DNA of 64,000 nt, taken from positions 2,377,063-2,441,062 of the forward strand of contig KL647300.1 in the NCBI GenBank assembly GCA_000727475.1. Reading direction: 5' to 3'. The DNA comes from Sarcocystis neurona. Its lineage: Eukaryota > Apicomplexa > Conoidasida > Eucoccidiorida > Sarcocystidae. Shown here piece after piece: positions 36,707 through 51,700 of this stretch. Below the pieces are notes generated by a model. That model saw only the letters and a list, made by a program, of their open reading frames with translations, was not told the origin of the DNA and did no database searches. The position numbers and the translations under genes were made by a program. The number at the start of each line of letters is the position of its first letter. Position 1 is the first letter of the stretch.

Positions 36707-39700
36707 TCAAAGCACCCGATTACGGATGTCCTCCAGATACTTGAGTATATCTGCGGGAGTTTTCTCGAAATCTTGAGCGATGCGTTTCTGTGCGTCGTAC
36801 GGCAGCAGCGAGAAGGTCTCACATAAATCTCCGTCGATGACGTTCTGCAGCAAGACAACGCGCACCACGTGCCTGGCACCACATCGCATATATATTACTA
36901 TATACGTGTACATATATATACGTATATATATATATATGTTTGCAGCCGGTCTATACATGTCTACAGCTGAACAGGCAGACAAACACGGATGCAACTACTA
37001 CAGTACAGAAGACACTTAGGCATAATGCTGTCCCCACCAAGTGTAGGCGGCGCTACATTTATTCACCCGTTATTCCTCAAAAGCGCGTCGTCGTCATACG
37101 TGTGCGTGTTTATATTGTCATTGCTTCCTTCGCGAACACTATTGACACAGATACAAACCTCCAGCCGAGTCAACTAATGCACGTACGCATACACGTATGT
37201 ACACATTTATATATACATATATACAGATACACAGAAGGTCAGCAGTCCTGTGCGATTAGATATATACACATATATATATATATATGTTCCCCGTCTATTG
37301 CCCTCCCTTCAACGTATACACAAATACCAATACATACGCTACACTTGTACATGTTACTTCCAGCATACAAATCTGGGTTGGCCTCATCACGCATGCATAC
37401 GTCCATAGATACACACACACACACATATACGCATATATATATATATATATATGTCTACACGTATACCTAGAGATACACATACATACACAGATACACACAG
37501 GCGAGTATTTCACTTGGTGAGAGTTTTGAGTCCGTTCAGTCATACCTTGACGGGGTGGTAATAGGAGCGGAACATTATGTGCTCCCTGCCACCGAGAGGT
37601 GGTCGCTCGGTCCGCATGACCATTTCCAAGTGCGTCAGGAGATCCAACTGTATGTACACCATCCACGCGCATTAACAGAAAATACATCGAGCCCTTCGTT
37701 CGGTATAACACAAAACTATACAAATATACATATATATATATATATATATTGTATATACATGTGTATGACCACCTGAAAGTGCGTCGAGAGATCCAGCTGT
37801 ATAAATCACCCACGCAGTTGCTCGAAGTAAGAGTTATGCAAGTAGTTGCTACTCCATGAAACTGTGCTGGTATGCGTCTCTCACCTTCCCTACCCTCTCT
37901 CTCTACATATGGACACTTGTATACGATGGACGTGTATTCCCAAGAAGAACAGCTATGTAAATACTTACACGTCTATCTATTTATCTCTGCATCCTACACG
38001 TATGTATATATACATACGTATGCGCGCTCGTGTTCCTATATATATATAGGAGCAGCATTTAAATAAATGTACTGTACGTCACGACGGTACTGATTCTCTA
38101 CATTTTACAAGAAGGCGCACACAGTAGCAAATATCTTCTGCCGCTTCGACCGGTCGTGCGAAGATGTCCCTGGGGACGTCGACGTATGCGAATACATACG
38201 ACAGGCCGTGGCATTCTGTTACACACAATGCGCAAGGATTTACATGTAACTAACCATACAATTACTCATATATATATATATATATATACATATGCGCACG
38301 TCTGTGTATATACAAATATATATATATATACATATATATATACGTAGGGTATTTATAGAGAGATATGGAGAGAGAGAGAGAGAGACAGCACGCTATATAT
38401 ATATATACAGTGCAAATGTTTACACGCAGTTATTGACACAATTACGTATATATACGTATACATACGTGTATGTCGGGTGTACATAGACAGACTAAGAGAG
38501 AGGAAGCTATAGGCATATAAATATATATATATATATGTATATATATTCATACACATGGATGGATAGAAAAGTAAGTGAGAGAGGATTATGCGCGGGAACT
38601 ACGCGCGTATATAAATGTCGACGAGAAACGCTCGCCGGGCACGTACGAGCGCATGCATGTCCGTGTCCTGTTGGGCGACTCCTAAGCAGCAGCAGCAGTA
38701 GTGGCAGAACGAGAAGCCTGCTCTACGTCCCTCTCGCTCTCCTGCTGCCGGCTGCTGCTCCTGCTGTAAGTGGTGCAGTGCCTTCCCCTGCTGCGGCTGC
38801 TTCCAGCTGCTACTGTTGTTGCGCGTGTATCCCCTGCACGGGCACTAGCACAGCTGCAAAAACGCTCGTATGTGTTCTTCGGCTTCTGTGTTGCTCCTTC
38901 CTGCTGCTGCTGTCTCCTGCTGCGGCAGTAGTCGCCTTCTCCGGCCGCTTTTGTTCGATGTGACAGCTGCTGCTCCACGGTGGAGAAGCCGTTTCTGCCG
39001 CTGCTGCTGCTGCTCTCTCCTGCTGTTGCTCCTGCCTGCTGCTGCTCCCCGCTGCTGCTGCTGGTGCCCTCTCCTCCTGCTGCTGGTCACCCCTGTTGCT
39101 GCCTTCTCCATCTACTGCTTCTGCTACTCTCTCCTACTGTTGCTCCTGCCTCCTGCTGCTGCTGCTCTCTCCTGCTGCTGCCATCTCCTTCTACTGCTTC
39201 TGCTACTCTCTCCTGCTGTTCCTCCTGCTTCCTGCTGCTGCTGCTGCTCACTCCTGCTGCTGCTGCTCTCTCCTGCTGCTGCCATCTCCTTCTACTGCTT
39301 CTGCTACTCTCTCCTGCTGTTCCTCCTGCCTCCTGCTGCTGCTGCTGCTCACTCCTGCTGCTTCAGCTCTCTCCTGCTGCTGCTGCTGCTCTCTCCTGTT
39401 GCTGCTGTTGCTCTTCCGTCCAACTCGGTCTGTCGCCGCGTGCGCCATCGCGTACCTCTTGCTTCGAGATGAAGGGACAGAGGCTCGCGACAGTGCCCAT
39501 GATAGTGCCGTAGACAAGGCACTCCGACGCGCCAGGCGTGAGGACGGCCTTGTCAATAGCCGTGACCGTCTCCCCCACGTGGAACTGCACGACTGTCTGA
39601 AGTTTATGGCAGCGGTCGGTGAGATACGCGGTGTCGCCCCGGAGCCGCAGGCCTGTGACGTCACCGCCTTCATCTTGCTTTGCTTCTGCTGGCACCTGAG

Positions 39701-42700
39701 AGAAACGCCACACACGCAGCCGCAGCAGCAGCAGCCGTCGAAGCAGCAGCAGCAACAGCATCGCTCTCGTTGCTGCTTACCAAGACCGACAGCAGCACCG
39801 CCGACCGGCGCTGTCTCCGTATATATATATATATATGTGTGTGTGTGTATGTGGAGACGCATCATCTCACATACCTTTCTGTACATACCCGAAGAACAGA
39901 AGACGCAGAGACAAATACAGAAACGTTTGTTTGTGTGCGTGTATATATATATATATGTGCACGCAGGTGTGTGTACGTTCGTGTACGCATGCAAGCGTAC
40001 GTATATATGTGGGTGGATACAGCAGAGCCAACACCCGGATGTACGCAGAAGTACGTAAAAGCGAGACAGAAAACGAGGGAGACAACGCTCATGATGGCAA
40101 GATAGCAGCAGCAAAGGGAAAGTGACCTAATACGGGATCTTACTCTGCAAATGAAAAGGGAATCGAATTTATCCGCAGCGATCATCGTGTGATAATCCAG
40201 CACCTCTCCGGTCGTTAGCCACCTGCAACAAACAACAAGCAGACAGCATCCGTCACAGGACTCACCACCCCAATACACATATATATACATAAACATATAT
40301 ATACGTGTATTTACAAACATATGCACACATGTATGTGTCTACGTGTGTATATGTGTGTGTGTGTGTGTGTCCCTATATATATATATATATATGTACGCAT
40401 GCTACACATCGTGATACAAAGAGATATGTAGTTGTTGCTCTTCCTCTTTATCTCTCCCTTTCTATTGTTATGTATATTCGAATACAACTACATATACGTG
40501 CATATATATATATATATATGTGTGTCTGTCTGTGGGGGTCTCTGTGTCTCGCTCTCTATGTGGAGAGAGAGACGTATATTAATTATACAGATACATAGAC
40601 GGATATGTCTCTCTCTATATATATGTGTGTACCCGCTGCCCGTGGTGCAGATTCGCTGCACAGGATGTTTGTGCTGCCATTCCTGCGTTCTCATAGTGGT
40701 GGAGTGCTGCTCCTGCTGCTGCTGCTTCTTCTTGTTCGACCGATCTCGTCTCGTCCTTCTACTGCTGCCAGTTGACCAGATGCTCTTCCTGCGATGTATA
40801 CGCGAGCTCTGCTGCAGTTACACAATCGCTGCTGCTCGCGCATGTTGCTAGCTGCTATCAAGCTCTTCGACAGCTCCTGCTGCTGCTGGAGCCCCAGTGA
40901 CGCGTCTGCTCGGCCGCTTTCGTTTGCTGCTGCTGCTGCTGCTGCATAGGACCGAAGAGCAAACCCATGCGCAGCGCAAGAAAGAGTGGAAGTACACAGA
41001 ACTCTCTTGCAGTGGCGCAGCCTCTGCAGCAGCGCATTCCTCCCTGATCTCCTGCTGTCATACATGCAGCCGTCCATACACGTGCACGCAGGGCTGTACA
41101 CAACTTATATACGCGCTGTAAGTGAAGCACTCACAAATATATGCCCGGGCATACAAACAGCTGTATGTATTTCTGTACCTAGTACAGACGCGTAGACACA
41201 TGCAGCCCTCCACACACATATATATATATATATACATATATATATGAGAACATACTTTTATACGTATATACATGAGAACATACATACACATATATATAAA
41301 GAGCTTCTAAGCTTTTTGTATCGTATACATATGAATCATCAGGTGAAGGTGTGCGTGCTTCTGCACACATACCCGGGCTGGCCACAGACGAATACCTCTG
41401 CGTTTGTACGAAGTAAAATTCGAAGGCAAGGCAGCAACGGAAGACTACACAGCGGCGGAAGAAGAAGTCACGAACAGAGAGAGGAGGAGACGAGGACAAC
41501 GCAGTCCGTTTGTGGGGGAAGACGATACGGTGGAAGGACAGACGCAAAGAAAAAACGAAGAGCTACCGTGTGGGGCGTCTCCTTATATGGTGAGAGACGC
41601 AGCAGAGAAGCTGCTGGACGTGGATATATGTGGAAGAAGGCAGCACACCCGGTGTTGTCCACCGCCAAAAAATGGCCACTAGGCAGTCGCAGTAGTTACA
41701 GTAGTAGTATTGGAGAAGAAGAGTGAGAAAGGGGGAAGGGTAGGACGCTGCTTACCTTGGTACGATGTCGTCTGCCAACACGTAGAAAAGATTCTCGGTT
41801 AATTTATACTTCACGACGTGTACACTTTCTCGTAGATCTCCCACAAAAATGCGGTCTGCTTTGACGCGGATGAACGCCACTCCACACGGCAGATTCTGCG
41901 TAGGCAGCACAGCAGCAGCCAAAGCAGCAAAGAAGCAGCAGCAGCGTGAGCTGAGTCGCACTGGCCGCCACCCCCGTCAAACTGCCGCGATACCGAGTAG
42001 CAGCAGCAGCCCCACGGGACGCAGCAGCAGCCGCAACAGTAGGCAGCTCGGAGAGGAGTACCACGCAGCAGTACGAGCCGGAGGCAGCGCATGAACAGCA
42101 GCAGGAGACCCACGGGCAGTAGGAGCTGCAGCAGGAGCAGGAGCAGGAGCAGGAGCAGCAGCAGCAGCAGCACGAGCAGNNNNNNNNNNNNNNNNNNNNN
42201 NNNNNNNNNNNNNNNNNNNNNNNNNNNNNNNNNNNNNNNNNNNNNNNNNNNNNNNNNNNNNNNNNNNNNNNNNNNNNNNNNNNNNNNNNNNNNNNNNNNN
42301 NNNNNNNNNNNNNNNNNNNNNNNNNNNNNNNNNNNNNNNNNNNNNNNNNNNNNNNNNNNNNNNNNNNNNNNNNNNNNNNNNNNNNNNNNNNNNNNNNNNN
42401 NNNNNNNNNNNNNNNNNNNNNNNNNNNNNNNNNNNNNNNNNNNNNNNNNNNNNNNNNNNNNNNNNNNNNNNNNNNNNNNNNNNNNNNNNNNNNNNNNNNN
42501 NNNNNNNNNNNNNNNNNNNNNNNNNNNNNNNNNNNNNNNNNNNNNNNNNNNNNNNNNNNNNNNNNNNNNNNNNNNNNNNNNNNNNNNNNNNNNNNNNNNN
42601 NNNNNNNNNNNNNNNNNNNNNNNNNNNNNNNNNNNNNNNNNNNNNNNNNNNNNNNNNNNNNNNNNNNNNNNNNNNNNNNNNNNNNNNNNNNNNNNNNNNN

Positions 42701-45700
42701 NNNNNNNNNNNNNNNNNNNNNNNNNNNNNNNNNNNNNNNNNNNNNNNNNNNNNNNNNNNNNNNNNNNNNNNNNNNNNNNNNNNNNNNNNNNNNNNNNNNN
42801 NNNNNNNNNNNNNNNNNNNNNNNNNNNNNNNNNNNNNNNNNNNNNNNNNNNNNNNNNNNNNNNNNNNNAGCAGAGCAGAGCAGGAGCAGCAGCAGCAGCA
42901 GCACGAGCAGCAGCAGCAGCAGCACGAGCAGCAGCGGCAGGAGCAGCAGCAACGGAGCGCCCGCACTGGCACGTGGCGAAGACGAGTGGCAGCGACTCAT
43001 CATCATCAGGAGCGGCGCAGGACGCAGCAGCAAATGTAGCGCGTCTGCAGGACCACGCTAAGGCTCAGCAGAGTCTGCAGCAGCCCACACCGCACGAAAA
43101 GACCAGCAGCAGCAGCAGCTTGCAGCTGCAACGGCCAGCGACCGACGTCGAACAGTGACGGACCACCACCGACACGGGTCTGCACCAGGAGGTACCACCA
43201 CACGTAGCAGGGCTCTTTTCTGTCGATCGAATGCCCATGTGTATCTCTCTCTTTCTCTCTCTTCAACGTCGTAGGTAGCAGCGGCAGAAGTCCGCTTCAA
43301 TTGTCGAGCCAGAGCTACCTTTCTCGCTTGCGTGTATATATTCACGCGAGTCTCTCAGCGGCAGCTGCAGCAGCAGCAGCGTGCGGCATACAAATACACA
43401 GCGGCAGCGACCGGCACGGCAGCCTGCTGCAGCGAGTCATACGCAGCCACCCAGCACCTGCGTATGCAGCACTCCCACATATATTTATAGGTAAATACTT
43501 ATATGCACGAATACGTATGTATACACAGGGACACTGCCCTCTACATAGACATGCACGGGTGTACGCAGCGTATCCCTGCGATGCTGGACAGTGACTGCCA
43601 CGCAAGTGTCACTTGCGCCGCACGGAGAAAACGTGGTGAGCCGCGAGGCAGACTGCCGAGGTCTGTCTTGCAGCAGAGCGCAGCAGCAGAACGCGAGACG
43701 ACTTGCTGCAGCAGCGGCATTAGGGAGCGCTCGGCGACGCGAAGCAGCAGCGGGAGGAGGAGTAGAAAGCCGTGCGCGCGCAGCGGCATTCGCGCAGGCG
43801 CAGAACGAAGGAAGGAGAGACTGGGACGCAGCAGCGCGAGCAGCCAGCGAGGGCTTTGACGCGAAGAAGAAGAAGCAGCAGCAGCAGCAAGCGCGTACTG
43901 CGAGTCACAAAGGAGTCAGCAAAAACGTGAAGCAGCAGCAGTGAGGAAACGTATGCACAAAACCGGAGAGTCCCGCGTGCGGGCGCCTGTTTGTATCGCC
44001 GTCGCAGGGAACTGGTTACTGCTGCGTAGGAGCGCAGCTGCTGCTCACACAAAAACGCGGGACGCACCTTGTACTCAGACTTCTTCAGCAGGCGCTTCTT
44101 TCCCAGCGCGTAGAGTCGCAGTTTGTGTCCTACTCCTGCCAGCAGCATGCCGCGGAAAGCAGCGAAGGACATTGGGTAGTCGTCGACGGGCGTCTGCAGC
44201 AGCAGCAGCACACAGGGTCGGAGCGGCGCATTTGTGAGTGTGTGCACACGAGGTAGAAAACAGCTACACACTTCTGGACGCAGTGGACATACACAAGGCA
44301 ACACGAAAGCCTCTCTCGCCCCTGTTTTTCCCTCGTCCTCTTCCCTTTTTCGTCTTCTTTCAAACGGGTGTCGGACATTCGCCTGCAAGCGCGCACCCGG
44401 GTGTACGTACACTTCCCGCACGTGCGAGCATGTGAATACCGCGACGGGCTGCAGAACGACTCAAGAAGCTGCGCCCAGGAAAAACGCAGACATACACCCA
44501 CACACAGTGCAGCAGCGGGAAGACGTGCGCGACGGAGCTTCAACCTCGGCGCCACGAGACACGCACAGCAGCAACCGCCGCGCAGGCTCACTGTCTGTGA
44601 AGTACAGAAGAAGAAAAGACAGCGAGTAGAGGCGCACAGGCGCGGAGGGGAAGAAATGAGGCAGGGGCTGTGCTGTGGGAAAACAGGCGTATGTAGGTTC
44701 GCCTTCACTGCAGACGAAAAAGACCACCCCGTCTGCAGGTATACGTGACAAGCCATGCGGCGCGCGCATGCAGTCCCATGACGCGGGTGTCAGTCCACAC
44801 CCAGACACAGACCACGCCGCAACAACCGGTTCCCAGACAAATACAACAAATACAACGCCGTTCTCTTCCACAGCCGTATAGAATGCTTGACAATACCCTC
44901 ATGCTCCAACCCGTGGCTTGCAAACATTTACGCCGAGACAGATAGACAAACTTACACACACATATGCAGAGGGAAAGACACAGACAGACAAACATATATA
45001 TACATATATATATGTAGAGACCCTTATTAGAGGTGCCTAGGAACATCAACATAAGAGTGTGTGCATGCGTTGAAGAGAGATGAGCGAGGAGGCTCACCAA
45101 GTGAGGAAGACGTCCCCCTCTCTCCGAACAGCACCGATGCATGCAGAGAGACTCCACGTATACAGGAGGAGACTATGGGAGACGAGACACAGGAGCTGCA
45201 ACAGCGACGCCGCGCGGGGCATTTCACCTTGCAGAAATCGGATAGAAGAAGAAGATCTGCGTCTCGCGCGTAAGAGGAACCCCGGGCGAGGTCCGCACGT
45301 GCATGCGCAGCCAGCGATGCAAGACAGCAACCCCATCTCTAGCGATGAGGGCCAGCGCGACAGGCCCGCCTGTCTTCACGCACAAAAACGTTGTCACTAC
45401 AAGGAAGGATGAGGAGACACAAACGCAGTCTGCATGCCCGGATGCACAGGAAAAGCATTTCTACATATCGGTGGGGAAGGGAGAGGGAAGCGCGCGGTCG
45501 TCCACCGGACGGCAGCAGCAGCTCAGCGACGGGGTCTTCTCACGCACAGAGAAGACGCGGCTATAGCGAAGGATGGGACTGTCAGGAAAACGCAGTCTCC
45601 ATCCGCCCGTGATAAGAGCACAAATAAAAGGTCCCTCTAACAAGAAAACCGGAAGGCGGACGGCGGCACAGCAGCTGCATGCGAGAGAGGCTTTTTTTAG

Positions 45701-48700
45701 TAGTAGACACGGGTGAGAGAAAGAGCAGAAAAGTGGCGGAGCAGGACCCCCAGCGTCTCGCGAGACGACGCAGCGGTGTCCACAAGACAGGCGCGTGAAA
45801 AGGGCATGCAGACTGCGGCAGGGCAGAGGACGGGGAAATGGGGGACCTGCTGAGGGCTCCACAGCGTCACACGGCTGCACGCATGCCGAAGGGAAGCTCG
45901 CGACGCAGCAGCAGAGACAGCACTGGGCACCTCGTCGACCCGCGCGTGCCGGTGACGCACACACGCATGCAGGCGGATACGCCGAAGAAGAGAGGGCGGT
46001 CGAGAAGGAGAAGAAAAAAAAAGGAGGTGCGCGCAGCGGCAGCAGAGAACGGAAGGACGCCAGGCGTAGGCTGCGGTGCGGCACGCAAGGCAAAAGGAAG
46101 AGGGCCCTACCGAGTGCAACAGCGTCAGGCTGAAGTTGGCGTCGTACGAGAAAACCTTTATCGACGCCTGGGGGACCTGCAATAAGTCACACAAACTTTC
46201 TCTTCCACACAAGCCTGCTGCACCGTCGTATACATATAGAGAGAGACACACACACACAGAGACATATATACATATATATATATATGTATTGGTATATAAA
46301 GATGACGTAATATACATACAGAAAGAGTGACATAGAGACAGACATATACAGACACCCCTGGACAGAGACAGAAATGTGTGGACATCTGTTGCGATACACG
46401 TTTGTTCCCAGTTGTATATACACCCGTATATATACGTACACAAACATACTTATGTATATATATGCATATATGCGTGCAAGGCAGATGAAGGCCGCATTAC
46501 AGCTTCTCACACCCCGCTCACGTACACAACTGTGTACTTGCTGACAACAAAAAGAGCGTGATTTTCTACGTCTGCAAGAAGAGGGGAGATTGACAGTGAC
46601 TGCGATCGTTGACGTTGGGAGAGTCGCAGCAGCTGGTCGCAGTCTTGCTGCTGCGGTGTGGACGGCGAGAGGCGGACGCGGTCGGCTTCCCGGCAGCTTC
46701 TGGCGCTGCAGCTGCTGTTGCTGCAACATCAAAAAACCGGAGGCACGAGGGCCCCCGTTCCGGGCGGCGCGCGGCCCCTCGCGTCTTCCCTTCTGCTGTA
46801 GCATTCCCCGCAGCTGGTGCTTGGCGACAGTAACGCGCTAGCTGCTGCTCTCTGCTCTCTCTGTGCTGCAGCACGTGCTGCTCTCTGTCTGCTGCTGCTG
46901 TTGCTGCTCCAGCACCTGCCGTGACTCCTGCCTCGCTCGAACATCCCCAGTTGCTGGGAATGTCCTTTCCTTCCGCGCTGCGCTTGCTCTTCCCCAGCTC
47001 GCAGCTGCTCTCCTTGTTCTTCTGTTGCTGATCTTTTTTCTCCGCTGCTGCTGTTCCTGCTGCAGCGATGACGTCCTCCTGACATACCACGGCGACCTAC
47101 AAACGCGCTCGCTTCTGCGACTCTGCTACTGCTGCAAAAACATCGCTGCCCACCCCTCGCTCCTTTCAGCGGTGTATTTTGTATGACTGCTGCAAACGCT
47201 GCGGTGCCCTGCAGCTGCTGCTCTCACTGCTTGATCCGGGATGCGACGACGACACGTGTCTGCTGCTTTGACTGCCCCCTCCCACGTGTTGCACTGGTCC
47301 GCCTGCTGCTGTCTGTCGCTTCTGCTGCTGCTGTGATACCACACAAACTGGTGCTGCTGTTGCTGTTGCTATAACCCGCTCTCCCCCGGTGATGCCGTCT
47401 TTCCTGCTGCCGCCGCTTCTGCTCCAAAAAACTCGACCTCTCCCACTGGTACGGCTGCTGCTACTGCAGCCGCTCCTGTTGCTGCGGCCTCCGCTGCGGT
47501 TTCTGCCGCTGCTGCTTCTCCTCTCCGATTCTGCAGTGCCCGACGGGGTGCACCCACTGCTGCAGGTGCTACTGCGTCGACTGCTGTCGCGTTCCTGCGC
47601 AGTATTCGCCCGCGCTGGTGTTGCAGCGGCGCCGCTGCTGCCCCTGTTGCTGTTGCTGTTGTTGCTGCTCCTATTGCCGCTGCTGTTGCTGCTGCTGCTG
47701 CTACTCACCTTCTTTGGCTTGAGCTGCATGGCAGTGACCGTGCCTACCACCAGCAGGGGCAGACCCTCCATTTCGCAGTAGCAGCAGCTAAGCGCTGCCT
47801 CATCCGTCTCAAGGGCAACTTTATCGATCGTTGTTGACTGCGTATGACGCACACAAACGCAGAGAAATTTCAACGCATGCGTAGATGTTGGTACTGATGC
47901 CACAGCAACAGCAACAACGCTATGAGGGCAAAGGCGTATATGTATATATTAGATACACGTGGACGTATATTCTACTGGGGCCCACAGATACATATACATA
48001 CATATATATACATATATATATATGTAAGGAGATGAGCACATATGCATAATATATACAGACGCATATTATAATGGGGTTCACGCATATGTATATATATATA
48101 TATATATGAGAGAAGCACATATGTGTGTAATATATATGGACGCATATTATAGTGGGTTTCACAGAGACATATATATATATATATATATATGTATATATCT
48201 AAATAAGTACATACGTGTATGACATATATATACACATATACGCTTATTACAGTGGGGTTCACAGACATACACATGTACACATGCATGTATATATACATAC
48301 GTATGTACGAGGAGACGAGGACATACGTATACAATAGATACAGATGTGTGTGCAGATTATAGCGAGGTTCATAGGAACATATATGTATATATAATGTATA
48401 TATGAGGAGAAGACTGTATACGTATACTATATCTACATATTATAGCCGGGTGATTAGAAAATACGAACATTCCACGTCGGTGACACGTAGCAATACTCCC
48501 GCGGCAACACAGCCACAGCAGTGTAGCAGCAGGCCAGAGCAGACGTCCCCACGCTGCAGCAGCAGCGGTGTATCAGCGGCAGCAGCAGCAGTACGGACGT
48601 GGTTTACCAGCAGCGGGCTAACGACGCGTATGCAGCTTCCCCACTTTCCCGGCCCCGCTTTAAAAGTGCCGTAGAGTTCTTCCGGGAGGTCCTGCTGCTC

Positions 48701-51700
48701 CTTCTCCTCTACCTGACGCGCAAGCAGCAGCAGCGCAGGTGCAGCAGCAAAAACCCGGCACCCGCATGACCGCAGCAGCAGCAGCCACCTCAACACCGGC
48801 TCAGCAGCCCGCAGCACCCCACCCAACGCGCAGCAGCTCCCCACACCCGGCAGCAGCACGAGGACAGCAGCGCCGTAACGCAGCAGCGGCTCCCAACGCG
48901 CGCGGCCCCATTCCGGGCCGCTGCAAAACGAGCAGCAACCCAGCCGCCAGCGCAGCAGCAACGCACCCCCGGGGACCAGCAGCAGCGTCTTCCACTCTTC
49001 TTGAGGCCTGTCTCACCTATCTCTACCCACCCACACCACCCACGGACTTGCGCGTGCACTATCTTTTTCGATCTGGCGCTTCCTTTCAAGCCGAGACCCA
49101 CATGCGCAGATAGAGCAGACAAGTCAAAATATCCGTCCCCCAGGACTTCGTTGTGCGAAGCGTTTTGTCCTCTCCACCGCCCTTACATTTCTTCTTCTCA
49201 ACAGCGCGTCCCAGCACCCTGCCTTCTTCAACAACGACGCGTACGACGTGTGCTGCCTGGGCACTTGTCGGCGACCGCCCTGCTCACACCCGTCCCCACC
49301 CACTTACTAAACCTCCGCCCCGCACACACACACACAGACACACACATATCGTCTGCTTGAAGGACTACGGCCCTGCGTTCTGTCTTCTCGCATATATTCA
49401 CGTTTCGACAGCCCCCCCCGCCCGAGCAGGCGGTGGTCCTGCCGCTCTTCCCGCTGGACGCTGCTGTCCCGCTCTTGGCCGCGACCCCCCCGCACACAGC
49501 GCCAGAGACAGCAGCAAGGACCCACCTGCATGTCGTCTTCGTCCGCATCTTCCTCTTCTTCCTGGTTCAATTTGATCCCCTTCAACGCACGCCGAATCTC
49601 CGCCTTCGTCGACTCGTCGTATGCGTTGTGATCTGCCTCCACAATTGCAACTGCAGGAGCTCGCTTCGCAGAATCTCCTCCCAGAGCAGCCAGGGCCTCG
49701 GGAGTCTGCCCTGCAGGAACGACAGCAGCAGCAGCACGTGCAGCAGCCCCGACACTCCGCATGAGACACGCATGCAGAGGCATCTTCACACAGAGCAGGA
49801 ATACACACAGACACACACACACACGACAGATGTATACAATACAGACATATGTGTGGGTGTGTGTATACAGACACTTATATGTGTGTGTGTGTGTGTGTGT
49901 ATATATGTGTACCTCTCTGTGCTGTGGTTGCGTTGTGGCTACATGTGTGTGGGAGGTCGTCTATCCTGCATCCGTGGTGGATTTTCGCCTGAGTCTGTGT
50001 GCATACAAGTAGCGAGCAGACACGCGCCCGAAGACGAGAGAGCAGAGAAAATGCGGCTCTGTTGTTGCTGCTGTTCCTGCGTGGGGGAAGCGGGGGGTGG
50101 GGAGCCGTACCTGCTGCAGTCGCGGAGATGTGCGGCAACGCAGCCATCGCTCGGGGAGTGTACGACAGTGGCAGTGTGGAATGGCTGAACGTTTCTCCCA
50201 GCCGCTGGCAGCGGAAAATGCGAAGACTTCCTCCTGCAATTGCGACGAATCCATCTGTGCACTGTGCGGAGAAGCGGCGACAACACAGCAGCAGCAACAC
50301 CCACTGCAGCAGCACGGCTACGACAGCAGCGGCAGGAAAACGGCTGCAACGGCCATCTACGCGACGCAGCCGTGTCGTCGCGGGGCACCGAAACGCGCAC
50401 AAGAAGAGGCAGCAGGTTCAACGAGACAGCAGTGGCGACGAAGCGCCGCCACCAAGTGAGAGGTGCAGCACCTGCAGCTGCAGCACACACGAAGCTGCGG
50501 AAGTTTTCTCCTTCTGCTAGGCAAAAGAAGCAGTGCCAAAGGCAGCAGCACGGCAGGAATAAAGCAGGCGGACGAGACAGAGTCGTAGCAGCGTCACCAA
50601 AACAGCAACAACCCAGCAGCCACGGAGGCACCCGCAGATGCGGCAGCAACGGCGACACGAGCAACACCAGCAGCGAAAAACTGCCGGCAGCCACAGCAAC
50701 AGCCACACAAGATGCAGCAGCAGTCCTAACACGGGCATCTGTACCCGGTACTTCAGGTTACTGGTGCAGGTAAACTAATCAGCTCAAAAGCTCAGAAGAA
50801 GAAGTATCCACAGGGAAGGTGACAAGCGCAGCAGCAGTAACGCGAAGTTGAGAAAGCGGGTCGTTTACCGAACAGCAGCAACAGGAGATGACTTCACACA
50901 CGCACGTCTGGCACACCACGGCACGGCTACTGAACATCGAGACGCGTCAGTCCCCAGGGGAAGCACAAATGGAACGTCTACACAGCTCTGGTCTCAACAA
51001 ATAATCCATTTCCCTGTACTCACGCGTGCACCCACACATATACACATACGTTCACACTTTACAATCTACCGGGTTATACACGCACAGGCATATACGTACA
51101 TATGTACACATATATGTATATCTGTATATGTACGTGTGTACGAGCATATACATATACATACAGATTGCTTGATAGAATACACACGCACGCACACGTGTAT
51201 ACATATATATATATATATATATCCGTGTACAACGTCTCCTTGCAGACAGACAAGTCGACCTCTACAAAGTGAAACGGTGTGAAACTCAGGTGTACATACA
51301 CCCCCATATAATTAATATATGGGCAAACGTGCACCTGCGTATATATGCACGTTCACACATTTTGACGTCGAACTTATGAATGTACGCGCGCACTTGATGA
51401 GACACATATATAGCCAGATGTACGTCTCCCTATGTGGCATACGCACGTATACTGAAAGAGAAAAAAACAGAAGAGGGGACAGCGTAAGAGAGAGACAAGG
51501 AGAAAGAGAAGAAGAGAACTAGAGAGAAAAACTGCCGGAAAAGGGGGGACTCGCGCTCGCGGATTGACGCAGTGCATGCACTCATACTACGGTGACATCG
51601 CATGCACACGTGTCCACACGTCGCTCCGCTAAGGGGTCACTTTCCACGCAAATTTCGACTTTCCTTCATTTTCTACAAGTGCAAGAGATGTTCACGTCAG

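Noticed and set aside
42180..42868. Possible SF3B3 exon lost in the N gap
   Set aside because: Exons 11 and 12 join in phase and the family alignment continues without a missing block.
47166..47708. Read-through of SF3B3 exon 9 into a Ser/Asn-rich frame
   Set aside because: A GTGAGT donor follows the last conserved codons, and exon 10 at 46176 continues the family alignment in phase.
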